From Pseudomonas putida (GTDB lineage Bacteria; Pseudomonadota; Gammaproteobacteria; Pseudomonadales; Pseudomonadaceae): a DNA stretch of 64,000 nt. Below the pieces are notes generated by a model, which searched no databases, was not told the origin of the DNA, and saw only the letters and a program-made list of their open reading frames with translations. Below, in pieces: positions 44,304-53,398 of the stretch. Each line of letters begins with the position of its first letter. Positions within the stretch are counted from its first letter, which is position 1. The stretch is from NCBI GenBank assembly GCA_029953615.1, contig CP124529.1, positions 5,606,494 through 5,670,493 of the forward strand. Reading direction: 5' to 3'. The translations under genes and the position numbers were made by a program.

Positions 44304-45725
44304 ATGAGCCCATTCAAAGAGCTACTTGCCGCCCTAAAGACGGATACGCTGCTGCAGCGCGACAGCGCCGAAACACTCTACTCGCAACTGGCCTCCTCCC
44401 TTGCCGAAGCCATTCGCAGTGGCGCCCTGCGTCCGGGCGAACGGCTTCCACCCCATCGCGAGCTGGCCGGCGAACTGGGCATCAACATCACCACCGTGAC
44501 CCGCGCCATGGCCGTGCTGCAGGAGCAAGGCCTGATCGAGAGTCGCCCAGGCCGAGGCACCCAGGTTGCGGTGCCGCGGCAGGTACAGGTGCAGTTCCAG
44601 TCGGCGCCAAGCGATGCCCCCGGCATGATCGACCTCAGCGTCAACCGCCCCGCTACCGATGCTTACACCCAGGCTCTGGCCACCCTCCTGCCGCGCCTGG
44701 CCAACGACCCGCGCTTTGCCGGGATGAAGGAGTATCACCCCTCCGAAGGCATGCCTTGGGCGCGAGAAGCCGCGGCGACCTGGTTGCGTGCACTGGATGT
44801 ACCCGCTCAACCGAGCAATGTGGTGATCACCGAAGGGGCCCAGCACGGCATCGCCTGCATCTTGCGCGCCATGACAGTGGCAGGTGACACCGTGTTGGCC
44901 GACAGCATTACCTATCAGGGCATCAACGCCCTGTGCCGGTCATTGGGGCTGAACCTGGTTGGGGTAGCGGGGGATGAGCGGGGTATGAACCCTCAAGCAC
45001 TAGGCGAGGCTATCGCGACCTACGCACCACGGGTGCTGTTCCTCGTGCCGTCGATCCACAACCCGACCGCCATCACCCTCGACGCGCAACGTCGCGCGGA
45101 CCTTCTTGAAGTACTTGCACCACACGACGACCTCTGGCTGATCGAGGACGATGTCTATCGCCCGTTGCTCGAGCGCAGGGACGAGACATTCATGTTGCGC
45201 CGCCTTGCGCGGACGTTCTATGTCACCGCCCTCTCCAAATGCATCGCACCGGGCCTGCGCATCGGCTTCGTCGTCGCGCCACCCGAACAGGTGCAGAACA
45301 TCGCCACCACCTTGCGCATCGACTGCTGGAGCATCTCGCCGCTTAACGCGCTGATTGCGACACGCTTGATCGAGGATCACGTCAGCGAGGCACTGATTGC
45401 CCATCAGCGCGAGGAGTTGCGCGAACGCCAAGCCTTGCTCGCAGAACACCTCAAGGGCCTGCATTACCAGGCCAGCGATGTTGGCACACATGCCTGGCTG
45501 CAGCTGCCTGAACCTTGGAGCGCGTCACGTTTCGCCCGCCTTTGCCGGGAGCATGGCGTCGGGCTACTGCCCGGCGGGGCGTTCAGCTTGCGCCATGACC
45601 AATCGCCCAATGCGGTGCGCATCAACCTTTCCGCGGCCAAGTCTCGCGAGCAGCTTGTCCAGGCCCTGGACGTCATTGCCCGTTTCGCGCAGCAAGGCCA
45701 TTTGCATATGTTCGACAGGGTCTGA
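44304..45725 (+). CDS. MocR-type GntR/aminotransferase regulator
   Basis: A 473-residue MocR regulator. The winged helix (LRPGERLPPHRELAGELGIN, TTVTRAMAVLQEQGLIESRP) spans about residues 35-85, followed by a fold-type I aminotransferase domain with ITEGAQHGIACILRAM, LIEDDVYRPLL and the PLP lysine in YVTALSKCIAPGLRIGFV. The key lysine is intact, unlike in the MocR-like protein at 18847. AAGGA precedes the ATG at 44304. It lies seven bases before the FAD oxidoreductase gene and faces the permease, so it probably controls amino-acid uptake and oxidation. Confidence 0.87.
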   Translation: MSPFKELLAALKTDTLLQRDSAETLYSQLASSLAEAIRSGALRPGERLPPHRELAGELGINITTVTRAMAVLQEQGLIESRPGRGTQVAVPRQVQVQFQSAPSDAPGMIDLSVNRPATDAYTQALATLLPRLANDPRFAGMKEYHPSEGMPWAREAAATWLRALDVPAQPSNVVITEGAQHGIACILRAMTVAGDTVLADSITYQGINALCRSLGLNLVGVAGDERGMNPQALGEAIATYAPRVLFLVPSIHNPTAITLDAQRRADLLEVLAPHDDLWLIEDDVYRPLLERRDETFMLRRLARTFYVTALSKCIAPGLRIGFVVAPPEQVQNIATTLRIDCWSISPLNALIATRLIEDHVSEALIAHQREELRERQALLAEHLKGLHYQASDVGTHAWLQLPEPWSASRFARLCREHGVGLLPGGAFSLRHDQSPNAVRINLSAAKSREQLVQALDVIARFAQQGHLHMFDRV

Positions 45726-45732
45726 AGCCTAG

Positions 45733-46977
45733 ATGAAGATGCCAGAGCGTTGTGAAGTCGCTGTAATCGGTGCCGGTGCGGTCGGCGTTGCCACTGCCTT
45801 GTGGCTACGCCGCCAGGGTTACCATGTGGTGTTGCTGGAGCGCGATGCGGTCGCTGCAGGTGCCTCCTATGGCAATGCGGGCACATTTGCGCCCTATGGC
45901 TGCATGCCTATCGCACAACCTGGCCTGCTGCGCGACATACCACGCCTGCTCTTCTCGGCGGACTCGCCCTTTGTGGTGCGGTGGTCTCGCTTGCCGCGTT
46001 TGATGCCCTGGCTTGTCCGCTTCCTGAATCAGTGCCGGCCTCATCATTTCCAGCACAACGCGACGGCCCTTGCACAATTGCTGCAACACACCTACGAAGG
46101 GTATGCACCACTGCTGGATGAGGCGCCAATGGCCGAAAAGCACTTGCGCCATAAAGGCTGCATCTATGCCTACTCCAGCCTGGACAGCCTGCGTGGCGCC
46201 GACCGCGGTTATGCGCTGCGTGACAGCTTCGGCATCCCTCAACAGCGGTTGAGTCGCGACGAACTCGAAGCACTTGAGCCCGCACTGGCCGGCAAGACGG
46301 TAGGCGGCATCCTCTTCCCCAAATCCTCCCATCTGGATGATCCAAAGCGCTTCTTCGAGGACTTGGCAGCGCCACTGCTGCTCGATGGCACCCTGTGTTT
46401 CAGCACCGTGCAGCGCCTTGTTCGGCGCAACAATGCACTGCAACTGGACTGCGCCGATGGCCACAGCCTGCTCGCCGAACGCGTGGTGCTGTGCGGCGGA
46501 GCCTGGTCTGCCGCCCTCGCGCAGCAACTGGGCGATCGCATCCCGCTGGATACCGAGCGTGGCTACCATATCGAGTTCGACCTGGAGGATAACTTGCTCG
46601 AACGCCCCTGCTGCCCGGTCGAAAGCGCCTTCTACATGACCCCCATGGCGGGTCGCCTGCGCGTGGCCGGCACCGTGGAGCTGGGTTCGATCAATGACCC
46701 AGCCAACCCCCGACGCTACGAGTACCTGGAGCAACGGGTACGGCGCGTGCTTGGCCTTCGCCAGCCAGTGGCGAGGCGCTGGCTGGGCTTTCGCCCGTCG
46801 CTGCCGGACTCGCTACCGGTCATTGGCGTCTCGCCGAACGAACCACGCCTGATTCACGCCTTTGGTCATCAGCACCTTGGCTTGACACTGGCGGGGGTAA
46901 CAGGGCAACTGGTAAGCCAACTCATCGAAGGAACAGCGCCTGCATGGCTCGACGCGTTTTCCTCACGCCGTTTCTGA
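45733..46977 (+). CDS. FAD-dependent D-amino-acid dehydrogenase-like oxidoreductase
   Basis: A 414-residue flavoprotein of the DAO/DadA family. The N-terminal dinucleotide motif is in CEVAVIGAGAVGVATALWLR, followed by GASYGNAGTFAPYGCMPIAQ, which is typical of DadA. The C-terminal part includes RWLGFRPSLPDSLPVIG and FGHQHLGLTLAGVTGQL, where FAD binding is completed. These enzymes oxidatively deaminate D-amino acids or oxidise amino-acid analogues at the membrane face. Placed between mocR and ridA, and opposite a permease, it is the likely catabolic enzyme of this unit. Confidence 0.88.
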   Translation: MKMPERCEVAVIGAGAVGVATALWLRRQGYHVVLLERDAVAAGASYGNAGTFAPYGCMPIAQPGLLRDIPRLLFSADSPFVVRWSRLPRLMPWLVRFLNQCRPHHFQHNATALAQLLQHTYEGYAPLLDEAPMAEKHLRHKGCIYAYSSLDSLRGADRGYALRDSFGIPQQRLSRDELEALEPALAGKTVGGILFPKSSHLDDPKRFFEDLAAPLLLDGTLCFSTVQRLVRRNNALQLDCADGHSLLAERVVLCGGAWSAALAQQLGDRIPLDTERGYHIEFDLEDNLLERPCCPVESAFYMTPMAGRLRVAGTVELGSINDPANPRRYEYLEQRVRRVLGLRQPVARRWLGFRPSLPDSLPVIGVSPNEPRLIHAFGHQHLGLTLAGVTGQLVSQLIEGTAPAWLDAFSSRRF

Positions 46978-46994
46978 CCCAAGGAGATTGACCC

Positions 46995-47345
46995 ATGACC
47001 ATTCAGCGCAAACAGATCAACCCGCGCATGAGCCAGATCGTGATCCACCGCGACACCGTCTATCTTGCCGGCCAAGTCGGCGAGACCGGCCAGACGGTGT
47101 CGGAACAGACCCGAGAAGCCCTGGCGCGGGTCGATGCACTGCTCGATGAGGCCGGCACCACTCGCCAGCACCTGCTTCAGGCCATTATCTGGTTGGCCGA
47201 CATGGCAGACTTTGACGAGATGAATACCGTATGGGATGCCTGGGTGCCCAGCGGCCATGCACCGGCGCGAGCCTGCGGCGAGGCGAAGCTGGCAGATCCG
47301 CAGCTGCTGGTGGAAGTGATCATTACCGCTGCCGTTCCCCAGTAA
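46995..47345 (+). CDS. RidA family enamine/imine deaminase
   Basis: A 116-residue RidA (YjgF/YER057c/UK114) protein. IVIHRDTVYLAGQVGETGQT and the C-terminal PARACGEAKLADPQLLVEVI with the conserved Arg fit the family. RidA hydrolyses reactive imines formed by PLP or FAD enzymes. Its place 17 bases after the DadA-like gene is informative: it would remove the imino acid produced by that oxidase. AAGGAG precedes its start. Confidence 0.9.
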   Translation: MTIQRKQINPRMSQIVIHRDTVYLAGQVGETGQTVSEQTREALARVDALLDEAGTTRQHLLQAIIWLADMADFDEMNTVWDAWVPSGHAPARACGEAKLADPQLLVEVIITAAVPQ

Positions 47346-47357
47346 TGTCACGTGGCG

Positions 47358-47378
47358 CCGGGCTTGTGACGAGCCCGG
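47358..47378 (+). terminator. Hairpin after ridA
   Basis: CCGGGCT, loop TGTGACG and AGCCCGG form a 7-bp GC stem 13 bases after the ridA stop. There is no T-tract; probably a terminator of the mocR-oxidase-ridA operon. Confidence 0.6.
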
Positions 47379-47678
47379 ATGGCCACCGAAAGGCTCAAGC
47401 TTCGGAACTCCTGGAACGGTTGTTTCAAGTGTAACAAGGCCTGGACTGACACTCTCGCCAGTATGAGTTTCTAGCCCAAATACAGCTTTCGCCGAGTGAC
47501 CGCTATCGACCCATTGCGGACATTCGCTGAGCCAAGACGATGGGTAGACCAAGCTTACACCTGGCCGGCACGCATGTCGGGAGGGCTGCCTTAAGCATTA
47601 CGCGGGTAAAGAGCGAAGGCAGCTTCTGTAGCTCACGATCAACTTCGACTCGGACGCCTCCTATCCAGAAATACACAT
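47379..47678. other. Intergenic region containing a TGGGTCGA-type repeat half
   Basis: About 300 bases with no gene. The part around 47498-47530 (GTGACCGCTATCGACCCATT) matches one arm of the repeat at 60245-60292, which suggests a degenerate copy of the same dispersed element. Confidence 0.5.
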
Positions 47679-49037
47679 TCAACTATTTTTTCGCCAACGC
47701 GTACTGGTTCCGCACCAGCTCGCTTCCCCTGCAACACTATCAGGTTCATCGTCGATTTCCGCCATGCTCAGTCGCGATGTTTCGGGCAACAACAACGAGC
47801 ACAACGCGACTAATGCCAGCGCGCCAGCTCCATACAACGCCACGCCTAGCGGATTGTGGTCAGTAAAGATAAGGATTGCAGTGGCGATGCTAGATGCCGT
47901 GCCGCCGCCCAGTGCTGCACCGATCTGATAGCTGGCCGAGATTCCCGAGTACCGCATATTGCGCGGGAACTGCTCCCCCAGAAACGATGGTATGGGACCT
48001 TGGGTTGCGCCCATCAGCAGACCGGTCAAGCTGTAGGCGAACAGGGCAATACCGAAGCTCATCATGCCTACCAGTTCGAAGAAGATGAACAGCCCGAGCG
48101 CCATAACCACAGCACCGAACACCATCACCGTGCGCCGACCCAGACGGTCAGACAGGTAGCCGAACAGCGGCGCGGAGAACACGATGGCGATCGACAAGGT
48201 AAGGTCGAACATCAACGCCTGGGTGCTGCCGAAGCCCACCTGGGTAGCGTAGGTCAGGAAGAAGGTGCTGCCGATATAGGCGATGGTGCAGTAGCCAAAG
48301 GCGATCCCGGTGCACAGCAGCAGCTGGCGTGGACGCTGCCGCAAGGCATCGGCCATCGGTGCGCGGACCGCCTTCAGCGTGGGGGCGGCGACCGGTACCG
48401 CAGCTTTCAGGCGCGCATACAGGCCGATCAGCACCAGCGTGCCACCGAGCCAGAAGGGGATGCGCCAGGCAAAGTCCACCAGGTTGTCGTTGAAGGCGGC
48501 ACTGACGATGGCGAACACCGCAGCGCCAAGGATGCCACCGACGCCGATGCCCATGCTCGTGAAGCTGCCCCACAACCCTCGCCTGCCCGGCGGCGCCGAC
48601 TCGATGCCGAACAGCGCGGCACCGCCCCATTCGCCACCGGCGGCAAAGCCTTGGATCAGGCGCAACAGCACAAGAAGGATCGGGGCAGCGACGCCGATAC
48701 TGGCATGGCTTGGCAAGCAACCGATGAGGAAGGTGCTCAGGCCCATGAGCAGCAAGGTCGCGACCAGCACCTTTTGGCGGCCGATGCGGTCACCGTAGTG
48801 GCCGAACACCAAACCGCCCAGCGGACGGGCGAAGAAGCCGGCGCCAAAGGCGCTGAAGGCCACCAAGGTCGCGGTCAGGTGGTCCATTTGCGGGAAGAAC
48901 ACTTGGGGAAATACCAGCGCAGCCGCAGTGCCGTAGATGATGAAGTCATAGAACTCGAGCGCAGTGCCCATGCCGGAGACGCAGAAGGTCCGCAGCGCAG
49001 ACCGGGACGACGCAGGGTTGGAATGTTCCGCATGCAT
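47679..49037 (-). CDS. MFS transporter of the metabolite:H+ symporter (MHS) family
   Basis: A 452-residue transporter. GTALEFYDFIIYGTAAALVF and RPLGGLVFGHYGDRIGRQKV, then LIQGFAAGGEWGGAALFGIE are MHS signatures shared with ProP, KgtP and ShiA. About 12 helices are visible. I chose the ATG at 49037 (MHAEHSNPAS); 49052 is possible. It is 56 bases downstream of the C45 acyltransferase gene on the same strand, probably co-transcribed, suggesting that it imports that enzyme's substrate or product. The last residues (ASWCGTSTRWRKNS) look atypical and may reflect sequence divergence. Confidence 0.87.
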   Translation of the reverse strand: MHAEHSNPASSRSALRTFCVSGMGTALEFYDFIIYGTAAALVFPQVFFPQMDHLTATLVAFSAFGAGFFARPLGGLVFGHYGDRIGRQKVLVATLLLMGLSTFLIGCLPSHASIGVAAPILLVLLRLIQGFAAGGEWGGAALFGIESAPPGRRGLWGSFTSMGIGVGGILGAAVFAIVSAAFNDNLVDFAWRIPFWLGGTLVLIGLYARLKAAVPVAAPTLKAVRAPMADALRQRPRQLLLCTGIAFGYCTIAYIGSTFFLTYATQVGFGSTQALMFDLTLSIAIVFSAPLFGYLSDRLGRRTVMVFGAVVMALGLFIFFELVGMMSFGIALFAYSLTGLLMGATQGPIPSFLGEQFPRNMRYSGISASYQIGAALGGGTASSIATAILIFTDHNPLGVALYGAGALALVALCSLLLPETSRLSMAEIDDEPDSVAGEASWCGTSTRWRKNS

Positions 49038-49093
49038 TGTTGTTGTTCTCATTGTCAGCGGGTGCCGCCCTATTCAAGTGGCACCGGGTGGGC

Positions 49094-50164
49094 TCAGAAA
49101 CGCTCAAAGCCAGCCTTGGCCAGTTGCAGCGGCGTGCCCGCTACGTATTCCAGCGCGCCGCGCTCGGTATCGATCCCGACGCTCAGCAGGGTTTCCCAAC
49201 GTTCGGTATCGGGCATGGCCATGTCCGGGTGGAAGCAGATCGGTGCGCTGTCGCCTTGCGCGCCGCACATGGCTTCGGCACGGACGCGCAGATCGGCGCT
49301 GCCCATCTGGCCGATCACCTGCTCCAGGTGCCCCAGACGACACTGGGTGTCGGCGCGGTCGGCGACCTGTTCGCCCAGGCTCAGCTGCGGGTCGAGGAAG
49401 TGGTTGGTGTGCAGCAACCAGCCGTCTTCACGCGGTAGCACCAGCGCCGTGCGCTCAGGGCTTAGCTCGATGCTGACGGCGCGCGGGCTGCTGTCCTCGC
49501 GGGAGAACACGGTGAGCACGGTGGAGGCGCTGACCCGCGCCGAACGGGCCAGTTCGATGGCTTCCTCGACACTGCTGGCGTCTTCGAGCAGACGGCGGGC
49601 AATCGCGTGTACTGGCACACCCCCGCTGTCGTTGTCGCTAGTGTGATGGAGGATATTGAAATGCAGGCCCAGACCTGAGCTGTTCACCCCCAGCTTGGCG
49701 AGCATGCCGAATTCGCAGAACAGCTTGACGTTCATGCCACGCTCGGTGTGCAGCGCCAGCATCAGGCCGTGAGGGCAGAGGCTGTCGTGCCAGTCCCAGG
49801 TCTGCAGGGTCTGCGGCGCACGCGGGCCGCGCGGCGCACGCACAGTGGTGGAACATTCGCTGTGACGGGTGCGCGCCGCCAGCACCTCGGTACGGGCGTT
49901 CAGGCTTGCCAGCTGCCACAACGGCAGGTCGGCGCCGCTGGCCAGACCGATCACCTCGGCCGCCAGGTTCGGGCTCCAGGCTTCCAGGGCGGCCAGGCTG
50001 TTTTCACCGATGCGCTGCGCCTCACGCAGGGACACGCCCACCCGCGGGAAGAAGTCCAGGTACAGCTGGGTGGTATGGCGGATCTGCTCGGCGAAGCGCT
50101 CGCCGATCTGACGACCACGTTCGGCGGGCGTGCGGATATCGGTGACTAGGGTGTGGATCTTCAC
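49094..50164 (-). CDS. C45 family autoproteolytic acyltransferase/hydrolase
   Basis: A 356-residue Ntn-hydrolase of peptidase family C45, related to acyl-CoA:6-aminopenicillanic acid acyltransferase. The precursor would cleave itself before Cys104 in ARTRHSECSTTVRA, making Cys the N-terminal nucleophile. Other family segments are QTWDWHDSLCPHGLMLA and GVNSSGLGLHFNILHHTSDN. I chose the GTG at 50164 (MKIHTLVTDIRTPAERGRQI) because AGGAG lies in front; the open frame extends to 50245. It probably cleaves or forms an amide bond of a small N-acylated molecule. Confidence 0.83.
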   Translation of the reverse strand: MKIHTLVTDIRTPAERGRQIGERFAEQIRHTTQLYLDFFPRVGVSLREAQRIGENSLAALEAWSPNLAAEVIGLASGADLPLWQLASLNARTEVLAARTRHSECSTTVRAPRGPRAPQTLQTWDWHDSLCPHGLMLALHTERGMNVKLFCEFGMLAKLGVNSSGLGLHFNILHHTSDNDSGGVPVHAIARRLLEDASSVEEAIELARSARVSASTVLTVFSREDSSPRAVSIELSPERTALVLPREDGWLLHTNHFLDPQLSLGEQVADRADTQCRLGHLEQVIGQMGSADLRVRAEAMCGAQGDSAPICFHPDMAMPDTERWETLLSVGIDTERGALEYVAGTPLQLAKAGFERF

Positions 50165-50401
50165 TGCGGGGAACTCCTGGTACAGCAGGCTCGAGGCATC
50201 GTTGCTGTTCTGGAAAGAGTGAGGCAGCCTCTCCCCCTGTTGCATGTACCTGCGTGAGAGTGACAGGGCAATGGACAGGGCACGAAGTGGCAGCTGTGTT
50301 CAAGCAACCACCGCTAGCCTAACGAGCCACTCCCGGACGATCATCGCCACAACCCGCACAACTTTTGTGCCTGAGTGGAACAACTGAATCCCGCGGCTTG
50401 G

Positions 50402-51313
50402 TTACAGCCCCTGGCTGCGCAGTTGCTCGTGCAGCAAGGCGATGAAGGCCTGCACCTTGCGCGTGTTGCGCCGATGGGGCAGGTACAGCACGTGCACCCA
50501 GGGCCCGAAGGCACTCAACGCCCGCCAGTAGTCGGGCAGCACTTCCACCAGTTGCCCCTTGGCCAAATAGGGCGCGGCGCACCAGGTGGGCACGAACTGC
50601 AGGCCATGACCATCGAGCAGGCAGGCAAGCAGGAAGTCGAAGTTGTCGCTCACCAGTCGAGGCGTGGGCTGGCGCACGCGCAAGGTCTGGCCCTCGTGCT
50701 CGACCCACCAGAAGCTGCGATTGAGCAGAGGATGGCGCAGCAGCAACCAGTCGTGCTGGGCGTAATTCTCCAAGGTGATGGCCTTGCCACGCCGGGCCAG
50801 GTAGTCGGGGCTGGCGCAGAGGATCACGCGGTTTTCGATCAGCGGCTGGGCGATCAGCTCGGGCTGGTCTGTGGGGCCGTCGCGCAGCGACAGGTCGTAA
50901 CCGCCGTCGATCAGGTCTTCGTTGGCGTCGTTGAGGTTCACCTCCAGGCGCACCTGCGTGTGTTCGCGCATGAAGCGAAAGCACACCTGGTTGAGAAACG
51001 CCGGGCCGAACGACGGCGGCGCGGTGATGCGCAAGGTGCCACGTAGTTCGTGCTGCAACTGCTCCACTTCCTCGGTCACCAGTTGCAGGTGCATCAACGC
51101 CTGGCGCGCTCCTTCCAGGTACAGGCTGCCGGCCTCGGTGAGCGCCATGCGCCGGGTGGTGCGCTCGAACAGGCGCACCCCAAGTTCGGCCTCCAGGTGG
51201 GCGACGGCCTTGGTGATGGCCGAAGGCGTCTTGCCCAATTGCTCGGCCGCACGACTGAAGCTGCCGTGTTCGGCGGCGGCGACGAAGATGGTCAGGGCCG
51301 TCATTTTGTCCAT
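50402..51313 (-). CDS. LysR family regulator
   Basis: A 303-residue LysR protein of the large CrgA/DsdC-like group. HTH: FVAAAEHGSFSRAAEQLGKT, then PSAITKAVAHLEAELGVRLF, and ERTTRRMALTEAG. The effector domain includes LRGTLRITAPPSFGPAFLNQ. The ATG at 51313 is preceded by GGAAGAAACC. It faces the amidohydrolase gene (244 bases between starts) and lies upstream of the C45-MHS pair on the same strand, so it could control both. Confidence 0.89.
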   Translation of the reverse strand: MDKMTALTIFVAAAEHGSFSRAAEQLGKTPSAITKAVAHLEAELGVRLFERTTRRMALTEAGSLYLEGARQALMHLQLVTEEVEQLQHELRGTLRITAPPSFGPAFLNQVCFRFMREHTQVRLEVNLNDANEDLIDGGYDLSLRDGPTDQPELIAQPLIENRVILCASPDYLARRGKAITLENYAQHDWLLLRHPLLNRSFWWVEHEGQTLRVRQPTPRLVSDNFDFLLACLLDGHGLQFVPTWCAAPYLAKGQLVEVLPDYWRALSAFGPWVHVLYLPHRRNTRKVQAFIALLHEQLRSQGL

Positions 51314-51556
51314 GGTTTCTTCCTGTTCGGCACAAGCGAGGCATTGGAGAGAGTGCGCGAAGATCCACGCCTTTCCATCAAGCCTGCAAAAAGCGCGGAT
51401 TTGAATAGGCGTCGAGCGGCGTGTGCCTTGCACCATGGCAATGATAGGCAAGGGATTGTTTCCCGATCGCGAAAAAAGTTGTGCCTATCGCCGCATTTAA
51501 CCGGCCTTGCGCGTTGGCTAGGCTGCGGCGCAATCACAACAAGAACGAGGCACCGA

Positions 51557-53278
51557 ATGAAGCACCTCCTGAAGATGGCGATCAGCGCGGGCCTGGCCTG
51601 CACTTCCCTGCACAGCTTCGCGGCAGTGGACGTGATCTTTCACAACGCCAAGGTCTACACCGCCGAGCCAGGCCAACCGCTGCAGCAAGCGGTGGCGGTC
51701 GAGGGCGAGAAGATCGTTGCCGTGGGATCCGACCAGGCCGTGCTGGGCCTGAAGGCCGAGGGCACTCAGGTCATCGACCTGCGCGGCAAGGTGCTGATGC
51801 CAGGCATGCTCGACTCCCACTCCCATGCCATCAAAGGGGGCCTGCAACTGGAGCTGGCCAACCTGATGGGCGAGCAGATCCCCCTAGATGAACTGGAGCA
51901 ACGCCTGCGTGGGTGGCAAAAAGATGGCAAGGCCGTGCGTGGCGAGTTCCTGACCGTCGGCGGCGTACCGGGCACCTACTGGGATGACATCCCGGCTCTG
52001 GAGCAGCGTTTCAACCATGGCGAATGGGCCGACCAGCCGATCCTGCTGGCCGCCAACGACATGCACACCGGCTGGGCCAACCAGGCCCTGCTCAAGCGTG
52101 CCAAGATCGACGCCAAGACCATCGCGGCGTTGCCCACCGAAGCACGCAGCACCATTGGCCAGCATCAGGACGGCACGCCCAACGGCTTTCTGGCCGACGC
52201 CAGCTACTACCCGGTGACCGACCTGCTGCCGCCGCTGTCCCACGACACCCTGATGACCGCCGGGCGCATGGCCCTGGCCTACTCCAAGCAGCTGGGCATC
52301 ACCGGCTGGATGGACCCGCTGGCCAACGAGCTGCCCGGCGCGGATGTGAAGAACGACTCGCTGGGCGTGCTGCCGGTCTACAAGGACCTTTCCGAACGAG
52401 GTGAACTGACAGCGCACATCGCCGCACTGCTGATGACCGACTCCAAGGCCCGCCCAGCCGACCTGGATGAGCTGGACAAGGTACGCCAGCAGTTCCTCGG
52501 TGTACGCAATCTCACCCTGCCCGGCATCAAAGTGTTCGCCGACGGCGTTGCCGAAATGCCAGCGCAAAGCGCGGCGATGCTTGAGCCCTACAAAAACTCC
52601 GGCCAACGCGGTGAACTGCTGCTGGATCCGAAGCACTTCGGTGAACTGGTCGATGCCGCCGATGCCCGTGGCTGGCTGGTTCATGTGCATGCCATCGGCG
52701 ATCGCGCCGTGCGCGAGGCACTCAACGGCGTAGAACAGGCCCGACGCGCGCGACACAGTGGTGTCCCGCACTCGATCACACACTTACAGATGGTTAGCGC
52801 CCAGGACTATCCACGCTTCAAACAGCTCGATGTAATTGCTTCCATGCAATTGTACTGGGCCAGTGCCGACGAAACTAACGTCGACCTGGTCAAGCCGTAT
52901 GTCGATGAGCATGCCTTCGCCCACAGCTACCCGGCCCACTCGCTTTACAAGGCGGGTGCGACCATCGCCGGCGCAAGCGACTGGCCGATCACGACCCCGG
53001 AGCCGTGGAAGGCGATCTACCAGGCCGTCAGCCGCAAGGGCGCCAAAGGCGTGCTCAATGCCGACGAGGCCATCGACCGCGAAACCATGTTCCAGGCCTA
53101 CACCCTCAATGCCGCCCGCGCCATGCGCCTGGAGCAGCAGGTCGGCTCACTGAAGGTGGGCAAGCAGGCCGACATGATCGTCCTCGACCGAGACGTGCTC
53201 AACGTCGATCCCGAAGCGATGCGTGACACCCAGGTGCTGCAGACCTGGTTCGCCGGCAAGCAGATCTACCAGCGCTGA
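51557..53278 (+). CDS. Periplasmic YtcJ-type metal-dependent amidohydrolase
   Basis: A 573-residue amidohydrolase with a signal peptide (MKHLLKMAISAGLACTSLHS, cleavage near FAA). Metal-site motifs in order: MLDSHSHAIKGG (HxH), LPGIKVFADGVAEMPAQ (bridging Lys), LVHVHAIGDRAVRE, SITHLQMV and GASDWPITTPEPW (Asp). This order is typical of the YtcJ branch. The start at 51557 is chosen for the signal peptide. Such enzymes hydrolyse amides or cyclic amides. Followed by a porin gene 120 bases later, which supports a role in use of an imported small amide. Confidence 0.88.
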   Translation: MKHLLKMAISAGLACTSLHSFAAVDVIFHNAKVYTAEPGQPLQQAVAVEGEKIVAVGSDQAVLGLKAEGTQVIDLRGKVLMPGMLDSHSHAIKGGLQLELANLMGEQIPLDELEQRLRGWQKDGKAVRGEFLTVGGVPGTYWDDIPALEQRFNHGEWADQPILLAANDMHTGWANQALLKRAKIDAKTIAALPTEARSTIGQHQDGTPNGFLADASYYPVTDLLPPLSHDTLMTAGRMALAYSKQLGITGWMDPLANELPGADVKNDSLGVLPVYKDLSERGELTAHIAALLMTDSKARPADLDELDKVRQQFLGVRNLTLPGIKVFADGVAEMPAQSAAMLEPYKNSGQRGELLLDPKHFGELVDAADARGWLVHVHAIGDRAVREALNGVEQARRARHSGVPHSITHLQMVSAQDYPRFKQLDVIASMQLYWASADETNVDLVKPYVDEHAFAHSYPAHSLYKAGATIAGASDWPITTPEPWKAIYQAVSRKGAKGVLNADEAIDRETMFQAYTLNAARAMRLEQQVGSLKVGKQADMIVLDRDVLNVDPEAMRDTQVLQTWFAGKQIYQR

Positions 53279-53398
53279 TCGCATCGCAGAGAAACCCGCT
53301 TCCACGGACTCGACACGAGTTCCTGTGGGAGCAGCTGCAGCCGCAAAACGCCACTCCCCGTTACACCGTGCACAACAACAATAAATGGAAAGCACCGA

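Noticed and set aside
47856..49646. 596-codon plus-strand frame opposite the MHS transporter and C45 gene
   Set aside because: Antisense shadow of two well-recognised genes; Gln/Glu/His-rich low-information sequence.
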